Source: an uncultured Acetobacteraceae bacterium (GTDB lineage: Bacteria > Pseudomonadota > Alphaproteobacteria > Acetobacterales > Acetobacteraceae). From it: DNA of 58,524 nt. Below the pieces are notes generated by a model, which was not told the origin of the DNA, ran no database searches, and saw nothing but the letters and a program-made list of their open reading frames with translations. The stretch lies in NCBI GenBank assembly GCA_903918195.1, contig CAIXDS010000240.1, positions 1 through 58,524 of the forward strand, in the 5' to 3' direction. The translations under genes and the position numbers were made by a program. This document shows positions 1 to 9,296 of the stretch, piece after piece. Numbering within the stretch: the stretch's first letter is position 1; each line of letters opens with the position of its first letter.

Positions 1-1
1 G

Positions 2-769
2 CTGTCGAGCCTCGGTGGCGGGACCTACACCGCCAAGACGGGAGTCTACAGCGTGAGCGGCACGGCCAGCGCCGTCACCACGGCGCTCGACGGCCTTGTG
101 TTCACCCCGACCGCCCACCAGGTGGCCCCGGGCACGACGGTCACGACCGGCTTCACCATCAAGGTCAGCGACACCGCCGGAGCTTCCACTACCAATGCAA
201 CGACCAGCGTCGTCGCCACTGCCGCCAGTTCGGCCGCCAGCGTCACCGTGGCCGCCGGCACGACATGGACGATAGCCACTGCCTATACCGCCGCGAACCT
301 GCTGAACGCCGGCACGATCGCAATCGCCAGCGGCGGCAGCCTCGACGTGTCGTCATCGGTCAATCCTTCCAGTTCGGGGATCTTCCAGTTGCAAGGCAGC
401 GGATCGCTGGAGATCGCTGCCGCCCTTGGCTCGGTTTCCAAGATCCAGTTCCTTGCGCCGACCAACAAGGCCCTTGCGCCGACCAACAAGCTGACCATCG
501 ATAGCGCTGCCAATTTCGGCACCTATGTCGGTACCACCTACGCCGGTCCGCTCCTGGAGGGCTTCGCCGCCGGCGATGTGATCGATCTCCGCGGCATTGC
601 GAATTCCGGGCTGGGGCTCAGCTACGTAACAGCAAGCGGCGACCTGAAGATCACCGGAAGTGGCGGCGGCACGCTCGCGACGCTGCAGTTCCAGAACACC
701 ACACTCGGCACCGGCGCGTTCCATGTCGCCTCCGACGGGTCCGGCGGCACTCTGATTACGCACAGCTGA
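2..769 (+). CDS. C-terminal end of a large secreted beta-strand repeat protein (5' end outside window)
   Basis: The reading frame is open from the first bases of the window and ends at TGA 767-769, so only the last 255 residues or so are visible. An internal GTG at 53 should not be taken as the start. The first part (to about residue 80) looks like a cadherin/dystroglycan-like repeat ending in [20 protein letters not shown], the same kind of module seen three times in the giant protein at 39932. The rest is rich in Gly, Ala, Ser and Thr and ends in [20 protein letters not shown], a tail style common in large secreted repeat proteins of Acetobacteraceae. No Hint domain is present. A surface or extracellular role is inferred; the export route cannot be seen here. 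Confidence 0.75.
   Translation: MSSLGGGTYTAKTGVYSVSGTASAVTTALDGLVFTPTAHQVAPGTTVTTGFTIKVSDTAGASTTNATTSVVATAASSAASVTVAAGTTWTIATAYTAANLLNAGTIAIASGGSLDVSSSVNPSSSGIFQLQGSGSLEIAAALGSVSKIQFLAPTNKALAPTNKLTIDSAANFGTYVGTTYAGPLLEGFAAGDVIDLRGIANSGLGLSYVTASGDLKITGSGGGTLATLQFQNTTLGTGAFHVASDGSGGTLITHS
452..490 (+). repeat. 21-bp tandem duplication inside the secreted protein gene
   Basis: The 18 bases CTTGCGCCGACCAACAAG occur at 452-469 and again at 473-490, giving a 21-bp in-frame period that encodes LAPTNKA then LAPTNKL. It is a small, probably recent slippage duplication. Confidence 0.8.
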
Positions 770-1325
770 GCCGGTCGCGACCATCGACGCCTGGCCCGGG
801 CAGCATCGCGAGACGATCGAACTGCCCGGATGCCGTGCGCGCGCCGCCTGTCTGGCGTTGCGTTTCGGCGCGGTTTCGCTGTCCCGCCTGTCGGCGGCTG
901 ACCACCCATGCTGTGACGACGGCGGTCGGCATCGGCACGAACCATCCTGAGCGCCGCGATTGCCGCATTGCCGCCGCAGCAACGCCGGGGCAGCAAGACA
1001 AACCTGCCCCCGCCGTTCCATGCAATCAGCGTTGGCATAACCCCCGACGATTGTGACCTCAGTTACGGCCAATCCTGGTGCAGTTAACTGAGTGTAGTTG
1101 TACTTATCAGACCATGTGCAATGACCTCGGGCATGGCCACCATCTATTACGATTCACGTTTAGTTTTCTATGCGGAATCGAAGGTGATTTTTTGTTTGCG
1201 GCCAATATCTGGCGATAACGTCGGATCAAACAAGACTGGAAAAAAGGTATGCCATGGCGCCAAGCCAAGAACGCTGTCGATCGAAATAAAAAATAGAGAT
1301 ATTTCCAGAATAAAATACAGCCGAC

Positions 1326-1348
1326 AGACACTGGTCAGTGTCTTTTTC
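1326..1348 (+). terminator. Possible rho-independent terminator or operator
   Basis: AGACACTG and CAGTGTCT form a perfect 8-bp inverted repeat (1326-1333, 1336-1343) with a 2-nt centre, followed by TTTTC. It lies about 150 bp upstream of the solute-binding protein gene. The short loop means it could equally be a dimeric repressor site. Confidence 0.35.
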
Positions 1349-1452
1349 GGAATCTCGCGTGGCGCTATCATGGCTCCATCTGGCTGGCTACGTCCACCGT
1401 CGTTCGTGCCAACGTCCTATTGACGCCGGACCAGCGGTTGCGGCGTAGCTAT

Positions 1453-1471
1453 CCTCGGACCTCGTCCGAGG
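1453..1471 (+). promoter_or_regulatory. Leader hairpin next to ribosome binding site
   Basis: CCTCGGAC (1453-1460), loop CTC, GTCCGAGG (1464-1471) form a perfect 8-bp stem. It ends 15 nt before AAGGAGA (1487-1493). In the mRNA it would sit just upstream of the ribosome binding site. A regulatory role is inferred only from position. Confidence 0.35.
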
Positions 1472-1498
1472 TAAAGGTGATCTCGTAAGGAGAAAGAT

Positions 1499-2407
1499 AT
1501 GATGCGCCTTCTGGTTCACAGCCTCCGGGCAGGCTGCATCACCGCCATTGTGCTTATTGTCTCGCTCGGGACCTCGCTGGCGTGGGCTGCCGACCTCAAA
1601 GAGATCCAGTCCCGCGGGGAGCTCCGCCATCTGGGCATCCGGTACGCCAATTTTGTCACTGGCGAGGGTGACGGGTTCGACGTTGATCTGGTCCGTGGCT
1701 TCGCGCGCGAGATCGGCGTCCGCTACACCCTCGTCTACACCGATTTCTACACCGTGCTGCGCGATCTGCTCGGCCATGACGTGGTGAACCGCGGCGGCAC
1801 CGTGACACTGGAGGGCGATTACCCCATCCGCGGCGACATGATCGCCACCGGCTTCACGGTTCTGCCTTGGCGCGAGCAGGTAGTGCTGTACTCCGAACCG
1901 ACCTTCCCTTCGCAGGTACTGCTGGTGGCCCCTGCGGCTTCCACCTACGCCCCGATCAAGGGCAGTCCCGATCTGGCGCTGGACATCGCCGAGACCAGGG
2001 GGTTGATCGGCAGCCATAGCCTGCTGGTGATGGAACGTACCTGCCTCGATCCGGCGAATTACGACCTCAAAGGCAAGGGTCTGGACCTGCGCGCCTATAC
2101 CCGCAGCACCAATCTCAACGAGATGGTTCCGGCGTTGTTGAACGGCGAGGCCGAGTTCACGCTTCTCGATGTGCCGGACGCCATTCTCGACCTGCAGAAA
2201 TGGGCCGGCAAGATCAAGGTTCTTGGGCCAATCTCGCCCGAACAGAAACTCGCGGCCGCTTTCCCGAAGACATCCCCCGAATTGCGCGACGCCTTCAACC
2301 GCTACCTTCACCGCGTGCGCACCGATGGCACCTATGATGCCCTGGTGGCAAAATACTACACTGGTGTCCGGCACTACTTCCCAGAATTCTTCGAGAGTCA
2401 AAATTAA
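1499..2407 (+). CDS. Periplasmic solute-binding protein (SBP_bac_3-like)
   Basis: This 302-residue protein has a signal peptide (hydrophobic core about residues 11-29, likely cleavage after AWA). It then shows the two-lobe pattern of amino-acid-type binding proteins: [20 protein letters not shown], a [15 protein letters not shown] segment and a C-terminal [20 protein letters not shown] helix. Two ATG codons (1499 and 1502) follow AAGGAGA at 1487-1493; the second has the better spacing. No transporter genes are adjacent. Instead a hybrid histidine kinase starts 20 bp downstream, so I infer that this protein presents a ligand to that kinase rather than feeding an ABC importer. The ligand cannot be predicted from the sequence. 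Confidence 0.85.
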   Translation: MMRLLVHSLRAGCITAIVLIVSLGTSLAWAADLKEIQSRGELRHLGIRYANFVTGEGDGFDVDLVRGFAREIGVRYTLVYTDFYTVLRDLLGHDVVNRGGTVTLEGDYPIRGDMIATGFTVLPWREQVVLYSEPTFPSQVLLVAPAASTYAPIKGSPDLALDIAETRGLIGSHSLLVMERTCLDPANYDLKGKGLDLRAYTRSTNLNEMVPALLNGEAEFTLLDVPDAILDLQKWAGKIKVLGPISPEQKLAAAFPKTSPELRDAFNRYLHRVRTDGTYDALVAKYYTGVRHYFPEFFESQN

Positions 2408-2427
2408 ACACCGCGCAGGCTGGTATA

Positions 2428-5400
2428 ATGCTTGATCGCCTGCTCGCGAAATGGCCACTTTTCGTGGCCATCGCTTTCTGCATATATGCTTCAGTGCTGC
2501 TGTGGAACGGCTTTCGGTCGCAGGAGCAACTTACCGCGGCGGCCGAGTCCCGTCTGGTCGCCGAGGCCGCACGGCAGGCGGGGCGGTTGGGCGACTTCCT
2601 GGCGGAACGGCGCGCCGACGTGTCCGAACTGACCGAGGCACACGAAATCGAGGCTTTCCTGACCAACAAGGCGCTGGGCATGTCGTTGCGCTATGGCCTG
2701 GCAGCCAATCTCGACGCGATCGAGGAACGCCTGCGGCGCTGGGGCGCCAAGAATGTCTTCCGTGGCAAGGATATTTTCAGTCGCATCGCCTTTGTTGACA
2801 CCGACGGCACGCCCCTGGCCGAGGTTGGAACAGGCGGCAGAATCGCACTGCCCGCCGACCTGGCCGCCGGGGCGGTCGTGACCTTTGACCTTGAGCATCG
2901 GCAGATCGGGGTGACCGCGCCAATCATCCGCAAGGATGCAGTTGTTGGCGCGGTCGCGGCGTTCAGTGATCTCGGCATCCTGTCCGGCTATCTCCGCTCC
3001 GAGCCGGACGGGGCCGGCATGCAGGAGGTGCTGCTGACCGCGGCGGGGGAAGACCTCGCCACCGAGAAGGCTGCGTCATGGTTCGATCCGGCGCTTGGCC
3101 GCGCGTTCGCCGACCTGCCCGGGAACCGGGTGGTAACTTTCTCCGTCATCGCGCCAACAACGCATACGACCGCTCCACGCGGCCAGGAGGTGGTGCGCAC
3201 GCCGATTCCGGGCTTCCCCCTCTCATTGATCACCATTGTCAGCGACCGGGAGATCTATGGCCACATCACGTCGCGTGTGCTTCTGTACTCGCTCAGTGTG
3301 CTGCCGCCTCTGGTGTTGCTGGCCGCCCTGATGCTCGAGCAGATGCGCCGGCGCAATCGCGCGCTCAACGCACGCTACGTCGAAACCACGCGCCGCAGCG
3401 ACGAGTTGCGCGACCAGAATGTCGCCTTGTCCGAAGAGATCAGCCGGCGCGAGGCGGTCGAGCGGGAACTGCGCGAACAGGGGCAACGCCTGGCGCAAAT
3501 GACGGACGAACTGCGGGTCAATATCCAGCGTGCCGAGGAGGCCAGCCGCGCCAAGTCCAACTTCCTCGCCACCATGAGCCACGAGATCCGCACGCCGCTG
3601 AACGGCATCATCGGTACCAGCAGCCTGCTGCTCGACACTGAACTGACCGCTGACCAGCGGCACTTCGCCGAGACTGCCCGGCTATCCGCCGAGAGCCTGG
3701 TTAATATCATCAATGCCATCCTCGACTTCTCAAAGGTCGAGGCAGGTGCACTGGAATTTGAAGAAACCGAGGTTGAGCTGCGCCCGTTGGTCGAGGGCGT
3801 GATAGACATGCTGGCCTCGCGCGTGAGGGGCAAGGACGTCGAGTTGACCTATTTCATCGCCAGGGATGCGCACGGCACTTTCCTGGCCGATGGCGGGCGG
3901 TTGCGTCAGGTGTTGCTGAACCTGGTGGGGAATGCGGTTAAGTTCACCTCCCACGGCAGCGTATCCATCATGGTCGAGGCCAACGGCGTCGCGGGCGAAG
4001 TGTGCCAGGTGAGCTTCACCGTTACGGACACCGGCGTGGGCATCCCCGAGGCAGCCAAGTCCCGCATCTTCACCATGTTCACGCAAGCCGACGCGTCGAT
4101 CTCGCGCCGCTTCGGCGGAACCGGCCTGGGCCTGGCGATTTCGCGGCGGATCGTCGAGATGATGGGCGGCACGATCGGCTTCGAAAGCGAGGAGGGCGTC
4201 GGCAGCCATTTCCGCTTTACGGTGCCACTGAAACGCTCCCCCGGACAGGGCACGCAAGCGCCGGACGACAACCCGCTGGGCGGCCGTCGCGTGCTGGTGG
4301 TGGACGACATCGCGGTCAACCGCGACATTTTCGTGCGCCAGGTCGAGAACTGGGGCGCGGTTGCCGTCACCGCCGAAAGCGCGGGCCGGGCACTCGCGAT
4401 GGTGCGCGACGCGGTGATCCGCGGCAGCCCGTTCGACATCATCCTGCTGGACCATCACATGCCGGACATGAGCGGCATGGATCTGGCGGTCGTGATCCGT
4501 GCTGATGCTTCGCTCAAGAACGTGCGCCTGGTGCTGGCGACCTCGGGTGACGCCGCCGCGCTGGACGAGGCCCGCGCTTCGGGCCGCTTCGAGGCGGTGC
4601 TGGCCAAACCGTTCCATCACGACGCGATGCTTGCCAGCCTGCTGGGCCGCCAGCGACCTGGCCCGATTGCTGTCCCGACCGCCGGGACTGCGGAGACGCC
4701 GCCGGTTCCGGCCACTGCGCCGCTGCGGGTCCTGCTGGCGGAGGACAACGGCGTCAACCAGCAGGTGGCCGTCGCCCTGCTGGCCAAGCTGGGGCATCGC
4801 ACCGACCTGGCCAATGACGGCGGCGAGGCGGTCAGCATGCTCGAGCGCGGCAACTACGACCTCGTGCTGATGGACATGCAGATGCCCAACGTGGACGGAT
4901 TGCAGGCCACGCGGATGATCCGTGCCATTCCCGGGCCGAAAGGGCGCGTGCCAATCATCGCAATGACCGCGAACGCGCTGGCCGGCGACCGCGAGATCTG
5001 CATCGCCGCCGGGATGAACGACTACATTTCCAAGCCGGTGGATCGCCGGCGGCTGTCGGCGATGCTCGCCAGGTGGTCGGCGACGATTGCGGCTCAGCCG
5101 GTCGCTCCCCGGTCGCTCTCTGCAGATACGACAGGGATGGTCGATACCACCGTGCAGGCCGGTCTTATCGATGACCTGGGCAGCGACAAGGTCACCGCCC
5201 TGATGACGACATTTTTTGCCGACACGGAGCGGTTGATTGCGGACGCCGAGGCCGCTTGCACGGCCGTCGATCGTCGCCGGGTGGCGCTCGCCGCCCACAG
5301 CATAAAGGGCAGCGCCGCGAATGTCGGCTTTCCGCGCGTGGCGCTGATGGCCTCTCGGGCCGAGCTGACGGCGCAGTCGGGCACTGGTGACATGAAAGCG

Positions 5401-5472
5401 GCGATCGCCCTGCTACGCAGTGCAGTTGACGAGGTGCATCCGCGGGCACCCGTGAACACGCCGGGTCAGTAG
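2428..5472 (+). CDS. Hybrid sensor histidine kinase (HisKA-HATPase-REC-REC-Hpt)
   Basis: The 1014-residue protein starts with a transmembrane helix (about 10-28), then a periplasmic sensing region of about 250 residues (dCache-like by layout), a second membrane helix near 285-305 and a coiled coil. The HisKA motif [16 protein letters not shown] carries the phospho-accepting His385. HATPase boxes follow ([28 protein letters not shown]). Two receiver domains have Asp675 (LLDHHMPD) and Asp816 (LMDMQMPN), and a C-terminal Hpt domain has His957 (AAHSIKGSA). This is a complete multistep phosphorelay. It is almost certainly co-transcribed with the binding protein 20 bp upstream, an arrangement that recalls split sensory pairs. 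No output regulator is adjacent; the target is unknown. Confidence 0.92.
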   Translation: MLDRLLAKWPLFVAIAFCIYASVLLWNGFRSQEQLTAAAESRLVAEAARQAGRLGDFLAERRADVSELTEAHEIEAFLTNKALGMSLRYGLAANLDAIEERLRRWGAKNVFRGKDIFSRIAFVDTDGTPLAEVGTGGRIALPADLAAGAVVTFDLEHRQIGVTAPIIRKDAVVGAVAAFSDLGILSGYLRSEPDGAGMQEVLLTAAGEDLATEKAASWFDPALGRAFADLPGNRVVTFSVIAPTTHTTAPRGQEVVRTPIPGFPLSLITIVSDREIYGHITSRVLLYSLSVLPPLVLLAALMLEQMRRRNRALNARYVETTRRSDELRDQNVALSEEISRREAVERELREQGQRLAQMTDELRVNIQRAEEASRAKSNFLATMSHEIRTPLNGIIGTSSLLLDTELTADQRHFAETARLSAESLVNIINAILDFSKVEAGALEFEETEVELRPLVEGVIDMLASRVRGKDVELTYFIARDAHGTFLADGGRLRQVLLNLVGNAVKFTSHGSVSIMVEANGVAGEVCQVSFTVTDTGVGIPEAAKSRIFTMFTQADASISRRFGGTGLGLAISRRIVEMMGGTIGFESEEGVGSHFRFTVPLKRSPGQGTQAPDDNPLGGRRVLVVDDIAVNRDIFVRQVENWGAVAVTAESAGRALAMVRDAVIRGSPFDIILLDHHMPDMSGMDLAVVIRADASLKNVRLVLATSGDAAALDEARASGRFEAVLAKPFHHDAMLASLLGRQRPGPIAVPTAGTAETPPVPATAPLRVLLAEDNGVNQQVAVALLAKLGHRTDLANDGGEAVSMLERGNYDLVLMDMQMPNVDGLQATRMIRAIPGPKGRVPIIAMTANALAGDREICIAAGMNDYISKPVDRRRLSAMLARWSATIAAQPVAPRSLSADTTGMVDTTVQAGLIDDLGSDKVTALMTTFFADTERLIADAEAACTAVDRRRVALAAHSIKGSAANVGFPRVALMASRAELTAQSGTGDMKAAIALLRSAVDEVHPRAPVNTPGQ

Positions 5473-5682
5473 CTGCGCAATGCCGGTGCGCAGGATGAAG
5501 CGGCCGAGCCGGTCAGCCCGCATGGCCTGCGGGCCGGCTTCGTCACCACCGCCTGCCGCAACGGCGTGCCGGACGAGGAGATCGTGGGTCATACAACGCA
5601 TCGCAGCCTGACCACCATGCGCAGCTACGTCCGGCGCGCCAAGCTCAGCCAGACAAACCCGGCTGGCAAGATCGGACTGTAA
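5473..5682 (+). pseudogene. C-terminal remnant of a tyrosine recombinase/phage-type integrase
   Basis: Immediately after the kinase stop codon, and in the same frame, about 69 codons run to TAA 5680-5682 without a start codon. They encode the catalytic end of a tyrosine recombinase: SPHGLRAGFVTTACRNGVP contains the box II HxxR, then come EEIVGHTTHRSL with the box III His and MRSYVRRAKL with the candidate nucleophile Tyr. The N-terminal three quarters of the enzyme and the first catalytic Arg are missing, so it cannot be active. It marks an old integration or deletion event at the 3' border of the kinase gene. Confidence 0.75.
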
Positions 5683-6004
5683 CCGCGGTTGTGAAGCGAT
5701 GAGCGGCATTTCTGATCTCGTCCCCACGGGGACATCGTTCGCCGGAGGCATAAATTTATGACCGTTTGTTCGATGCACCAAGATTCGGTCCTAAGAATAT
5801 TGTAAGTTTCGGATGTTCTTTTATACTAGTGCACCCCCGTCGCTCAGATGCACGGGCCGGCGTACACGGCTTGACTTGCGAAGCGCCGCTGCCACCGCCG
5901 GCTGTACCGGCAGCCACCCGGACGGCGGCAGCCTAGGACGCAGCATCAACTTGTGCTTTATTCTCTGCTGGCATGCCATCCCGGCCGAATAGTGGGTTGG
6001 CCAT
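5683..6004. other. Intergenic region between integrase remnant and MASE1 kinase
   Basis: The region holds a small perfect hairpin (GTCCCC 5720-5725 / GGGGAC 5728-5733) and an AT-richer segment at about 5750-5830 that could contain the promoter of the downstream kinase. A 15-codon frame (ATG 5759, behind GGAGG) is present but not supported as a gene. CCTAGGAC occurs at 5932-5939, half of the decamer palindrome found twice near 39 kb. Confidence 0.4.
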
Positions 6005-7663
6005 ATGACGACCCCCTATCGGGATTTTGGTGCAAACAGGATGACGCTGACCAGCCTCCGCAATGCGCGCGATCCATTGATCATCGTCTGCGTCTACATG
6101 GCGCTGTATGCCTTTTCGGACTGGATCAGCCTGGTGCAGGTGCTTCCAGACACACGCATCACGTTGTGGAACCCGCCGCCGGCTTTCAGCCTCGCCCTGC
6201 TCCTGATGAAAGGCATGAAATTCGCGCCTGCCCTGTTCCCGGCGGCCGTCCTTTCGGATGGTGTGAGCGGTGGATTTTCCATCGGTGTTGTCCCCGCGCT
6301 CGTGGAGAACATGATTATCACGGCCGGCTACGCGGTGATTTCGGTCGCGCTGCGGCCGTTTGCCGGCCCCAGGACCGGCTTTCAGAGCATGCGCGATCTG
6401 ATCGGCTTCCTTGGCGTGGTGTGCGTCGGCGTGTTTGGCGTGGCCGGTTCGATCAGCGGCGTACTCGTGTTGCTGCATGTCATACCGCCGGACCGGTTCG
6501 TCACAGCGGCGCGTAATTTCTGGATCGGCGACGTCACCGGAATTATCGGCCTGTTTCCCGTCCTGATGACGGCGCCGTGTGCCTGGGAGAGATGGAAAAA
6601 ACTGCCTGTGGCCACCTCGCTTGCTGATTTCGCATTGTTTGGGCTTATGCTTGTGTTGGCGTTATGGATCGTCTTCTGGGGCGTCAGTTCCAAGGAATTC
6701 CACACTTTCTATCTCCTGCTTCTGCCGATGATGTGGATCGGCATGCGGCACGGCTTACCATGGTGTGCCATTGCTATCCTGATCGAACAGTTGTCTTTGA
6801 TCTATGTCTTTGTTTTGCGTGACTACTCCATGCCGGAGTTCATTGACTTTCAGTTGGTCTCGCTGGCGATCGCAACCACGGGGCTGGTGCTCGGGACAGT
6901 GGTCACGGAACGTCAGCGTACGGAACTTCGCCTGCGGGACCACCAGGCGGAACTCGATCGAATGGCAAGGCTTACCACGGCAGGAGCACTTGGCAGCGCA
7001 ATCGTACACGAAATCAGCCAGCCGCTGGCAACCATCGCCACCTATGCTCATGCCTGTCGCGTCGTTCTGACCTCCACGCCGCCGCGGCCGGACTTCCTGG
7101 GTGAGACGCTCGCGAAGGTCGAAGCGGAGTCGCTTCGTGCCGGCAAAATCGCCGAACGGCTGAGGGATTTTGTATCCAAGGGCGAGATGCAACTGGTTCC
7201 CTTGGACCTCGCAGAGAAAACACGGAAGGTGCTGTCCGTGCTGGCCGATGACGCCCAATCTCGCGGCGTCGAGATCTCTGTGCAGGAAAAATCAGTCGTG
7301 AAGATCGCCGCGGATCGTCTGCAGATGGAGCAAGTACTGCTTAATTTGATCCGCAATGCAATAGAATCCGCTGCGGAGAGCCCCACTTGGCAAAAGCGGG
7401 TTTCTATCCGCTTGCGGCGCACAGGCAGTGAGGTCCAGGTCGACGTCGAAGATAATGGACCTGGTGTCAACCCGGATATTGCGGCGCACCTTTTCGAACC
7501 TTTCATGACAGGGAAGCCCAAAGGCATGGGACTGGGGCTCATGCTCAGTCGTCAGATCATTCAGTCGCACGGCGGTGACCTTTGGTGTGACCATGCGGTT
7601 ACGACGGGAGCCTGCTTTTCGTTCCGCCTGCCCGCTCTTGGGTCGAACGCCGATGCCAGGTGA
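6005..7663 (+). CDS. MASE1-domain sensor histidine kinase, FixL-like
   Basis: The 552-residue protein begins with about eight hydrophobic segments (residues 20-300) in the style of the integral-membrane MASE1 sensor domain, including WNPPPAFSLALLLMKG. The kinase core follows: VHEISQPLATIATYAHA with His335, then NLIRNAIESA, DVEDNGPGVN and KGMGLGLMLS of the HATPase. The HEISQPL form is typical of the FixL/DctB-type kinases that pair with FixJ-type regulators, and such a regulator overlaps its 3' end by 11 bp. ATG 6005 is taken as the start; an in-frame ATG at 6041 is possible. The signal sensed by MASE1 domains is generally unknown. Confidence 0.9.
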   Translation: MTTPYRDFGANRMTLTSLRNARDPLIIVCVYMALYAFSDWISLVQVLPDTRITLWNPPPAFSLALLLMKGMKFAPALFPAAVLSDGVSGGFSIGVVPALVENMIITAGYAVISVALRPFAGPRTGFQSMRDLIGFLGVVCVGVFGVAGSISGVLVLLHVIPPDRFVTAARNFWIGDVTGIIGLFPVLMTAPCAWERWKKLPVATSLADFALFGLMLVLALWIVFWGVSSKEFHTFYLLLLPMMWIGMRHGLPWCAIAILIEQLSLIYVFVLRDYSMPEFIDFQLVSLAIATTGLVLGTVVTERQRTELRLRDHQAELDRMARLTTAGALGSAIVHEISQPLATIATYAHACRVVLTSTPPRPDFLGETLAKVEAESLRAGKIAERLRDFVSKGEMQLVPLDLAEKTRKVLSVLADDAQSRGVEISVQEKSVVKIAADRLQMEQVLLNLIRNAIESAAESPTWQKRVSIRLRRTGSEVQVDVEDNGPGVNPDIAAHLFEPFMTGKPKGMGLGLMLSRQIIQSHGGDLWCDHAVTTGACFSFRLPALGSNADAR

Positions 7664-8261
7664 TCCGGTGGTCCATGTCGTCGAGGACGATGCGGCGATG
7701 CGGGATGCCCTGTTGGTTCTCCTCAGCACCGTCGGCTTTCAACCCCAGGGCTACCGGACCGCAGAGGAGTTTCTGGCGCGGGAGGAGAGTTCCCGGCCAG
7801 CCTGCCTTGTCGTCGACGTGCGCCTGCCCGGGATGAGCGGCCTGGAACTTCATAACCATCTTGTCTCACGTGGAGCCCTCCCCGCGACGGTGATCATCAC
7901 CGGTCACGGCGACATCCCGATGGCGGTGGCCGCCCTGAAGGCCGGGGTGCTTGATTTCGTGACAAAGCCGTTCGATCCGGCAGCGCTGCTGGACAGCGTC
8001 CGCAACGCATTGCGGCATGCCGACGAGAACGGGCGACGCAAGGCCATGACCGATGAAAGCGACGCCCGCCTGAAATCCCTCACGCCGCGGGAAGCGGCGA
8101 TCCTGGACCTCCTGGTCCAGGGACATCCGAGCAAGGTCATTGCCGCCAAGCTCGATATCAGCGTTCGGACCATTGAGCACCACCGCGCCCATATTATGGA
8201 GAAGATGGACGTGCGAACGCTGTCGCAACTGATCAAGGTCGTCCTCGGCAACGCGGACTGA
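7653..8261 (+). CDS. FixJ-family two-component response regulator
   Basis: This 202-residue regulator has a receiver domain (HVVEDDAAMRDALLVLL, phospho-acceptor Asp55 in LVVDVRLPGMSG, the Lys of FVTKPF) and a C-terminal LuxR-type helix-turn-helix (LTPREAAILDLLVQGHPSKV, then ISVRTIEHHRAHIMEKM). The frame is open from 7575, but ATG 7653 is preferred because the receiver domain begins right there and the overlap with the kinase stop (7661-7663) indicates translational coupling. It is very probably phosphorylated by the MASE1 kinase. Its target promoters are not evident in the window. Confidence 0.93.
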   Translation: MPGDPVVHVVEDDAAMRDALLVLLSTVGFQPQGYRTAEEFLAREESSRPACLVVDVRLPGMSGLELHNHLVSRGALPATVIITGHGDIPMAVAALKAGVLDFVTKPFDPAALLDSVRNALRHADENGRRKAMTDESDARLKSLTPREAAILDLLVQGHPSKVIAAKLDISVRTIEHHRAHIMEKMDVRTLSQLIKVVLGNAD

Positions 8262-9296
8262 GCGCGGGGGGCGGCGGCAGACCCGGTAGCCGAACGCAGC
8301 AGCCGTCCGTTGCGCCACGTAACGCGCCGGTTCGCCGGGCGCCAGCGTTTCCTACGGTAACCGTGCATGCTGGTTCAGGCTGTCGTTGCGCTGCCGTTCA
8401 CCCCGCATGATCATCTCGACCTGCACCGTGTTCCGTTCCCTGCCATTGGGTTAGCCATAGATACGGCAACAGCGCGCGGCGGAGCCAACCCGTGTCACAA
8501 GAAACGGAAATTGGCCCCAGATCAAAGTGAGCCAGCGAACGCTTACGGTACGCCGCAACCGAGTGTTTCAATACCCCGGGTACAAGTACCCAGGGTATAC
8601 GTACCAATAGACGCAGGTGCCCTGAATTGGTATCAAACATATGAGCGTTTCATGTCCGTTCGTAACACGGCGGATAACAGTTCTGAGACGCTCAACGTGG
8701 GTGATTCTGTCAACGGGATGACGAAATAAAGATGAACCCATAATCGACGACTTGGCTCAGCATCTTCCGGAAGCGTGACGGTTTTGGTTGCGGCGGATGT
8801 GGATATCGGTATGGCGGGGGTCGTGGCGGTGCGCACTTCGCGACCGGTCGGCACTGAGCGGATTTGGTTCATCGTGCTGTGATGACGAGGATCAAATCGA
8901 ATCTCAGGTTCTGCTGCGATCAGGCCGTGAAAAATTTCGTGTGGTCTCAATAGTCGATGGCACAATCCGGACAGTACACCGTGAATCTGGCCAAAACGGG
9001 CGGATTCTTGTATTATCTGATGAAACTATAAAAAGTATTTTGTTACAAATTAGCCAAAATAGCCATCGAGTCACAATACGACATGAACAATCGTTTGAAA
9101 CAAAAAGTTTCTGCAGTTGCACAACTCGAGATTTGTGTGATCTTATAATTTTAGAAGCCAAGCAAAGACTTGTCGCGAATGCGACGGCGTTGCGCTGGTG
9201 CTCCCTACAACAGCTTAGGCAGGCCGATGCCGAAGGTTGGAACTTGTACCTCGCCGCCGTCTTTTTCTCGCTCGTAGCCGAAATTGGAGAAATGCC
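8262..9296. other. Long region without a convincing gene
   Basis: Short frames exist on both strands, the longest running from 8788 to 9300 (+), but they start in implausible sequence and have no recognisable domain. The 8788-9300 frame ends in the ATGA shared with the adaptor start, which might hint at a decayed upstream gene, but I cannot name one. The region 9001-9160 is AT-rich and could hold the efflux promoter. The clearest element is the double palindrome at 8571-8598. Confidence 0.5.
8571..8598. promoter_or_regulatory. Paired TACCC-N-GGGTA palindromes, candidate operator
   Basis: TACCCCGGGTA (8572-8582) and TACCCAGGGTA (8587-8597) are each palindromes of five plus one plus five bases, and together they form a 13-bp inverted repeat (12 of 13 matching) with a 2-bp centre. 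The half-site style recalls operators of metal-sensing repressors such as the CsoR family, which use GGGTA/TACCC arms with a wider centre. The nearest downstream gene with a fitting function is the RND efflux pair, about 700 bp away. That link is inference. Confidence 0.4.

Larger units (their letters stand above)
770..1498. other. Intergenic region, no gene recognised
   Basis: The first part (770-1070) is GC-rich and has short frames on both strands, but none has a recognisable product or start signal. From about 1080 the base composition becomes AT-richer, as in a promoter region. It contains a terminator-like hairpin (1326-1348) and a leader hairpin (1453-1471), both listed separately, and ends with the ribosome binding site of the next gene. 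Confidence 0.6.

Noticed and set aside
3730..5298. A 522-codon minus-strand frame opposite the hybrid kinase
   Set aside because: It is His/Arg/Ala-rich sequence with no recognisable family, antisense to the receiver and HATPase domains; a typical GC-rich shadow frame.
5759..5806. A 15-codon frame behind GGAGG as a leader peptide
   Set aside because: Too short to judge, with no regulatory codon run and no downstream gene in a suitable position.
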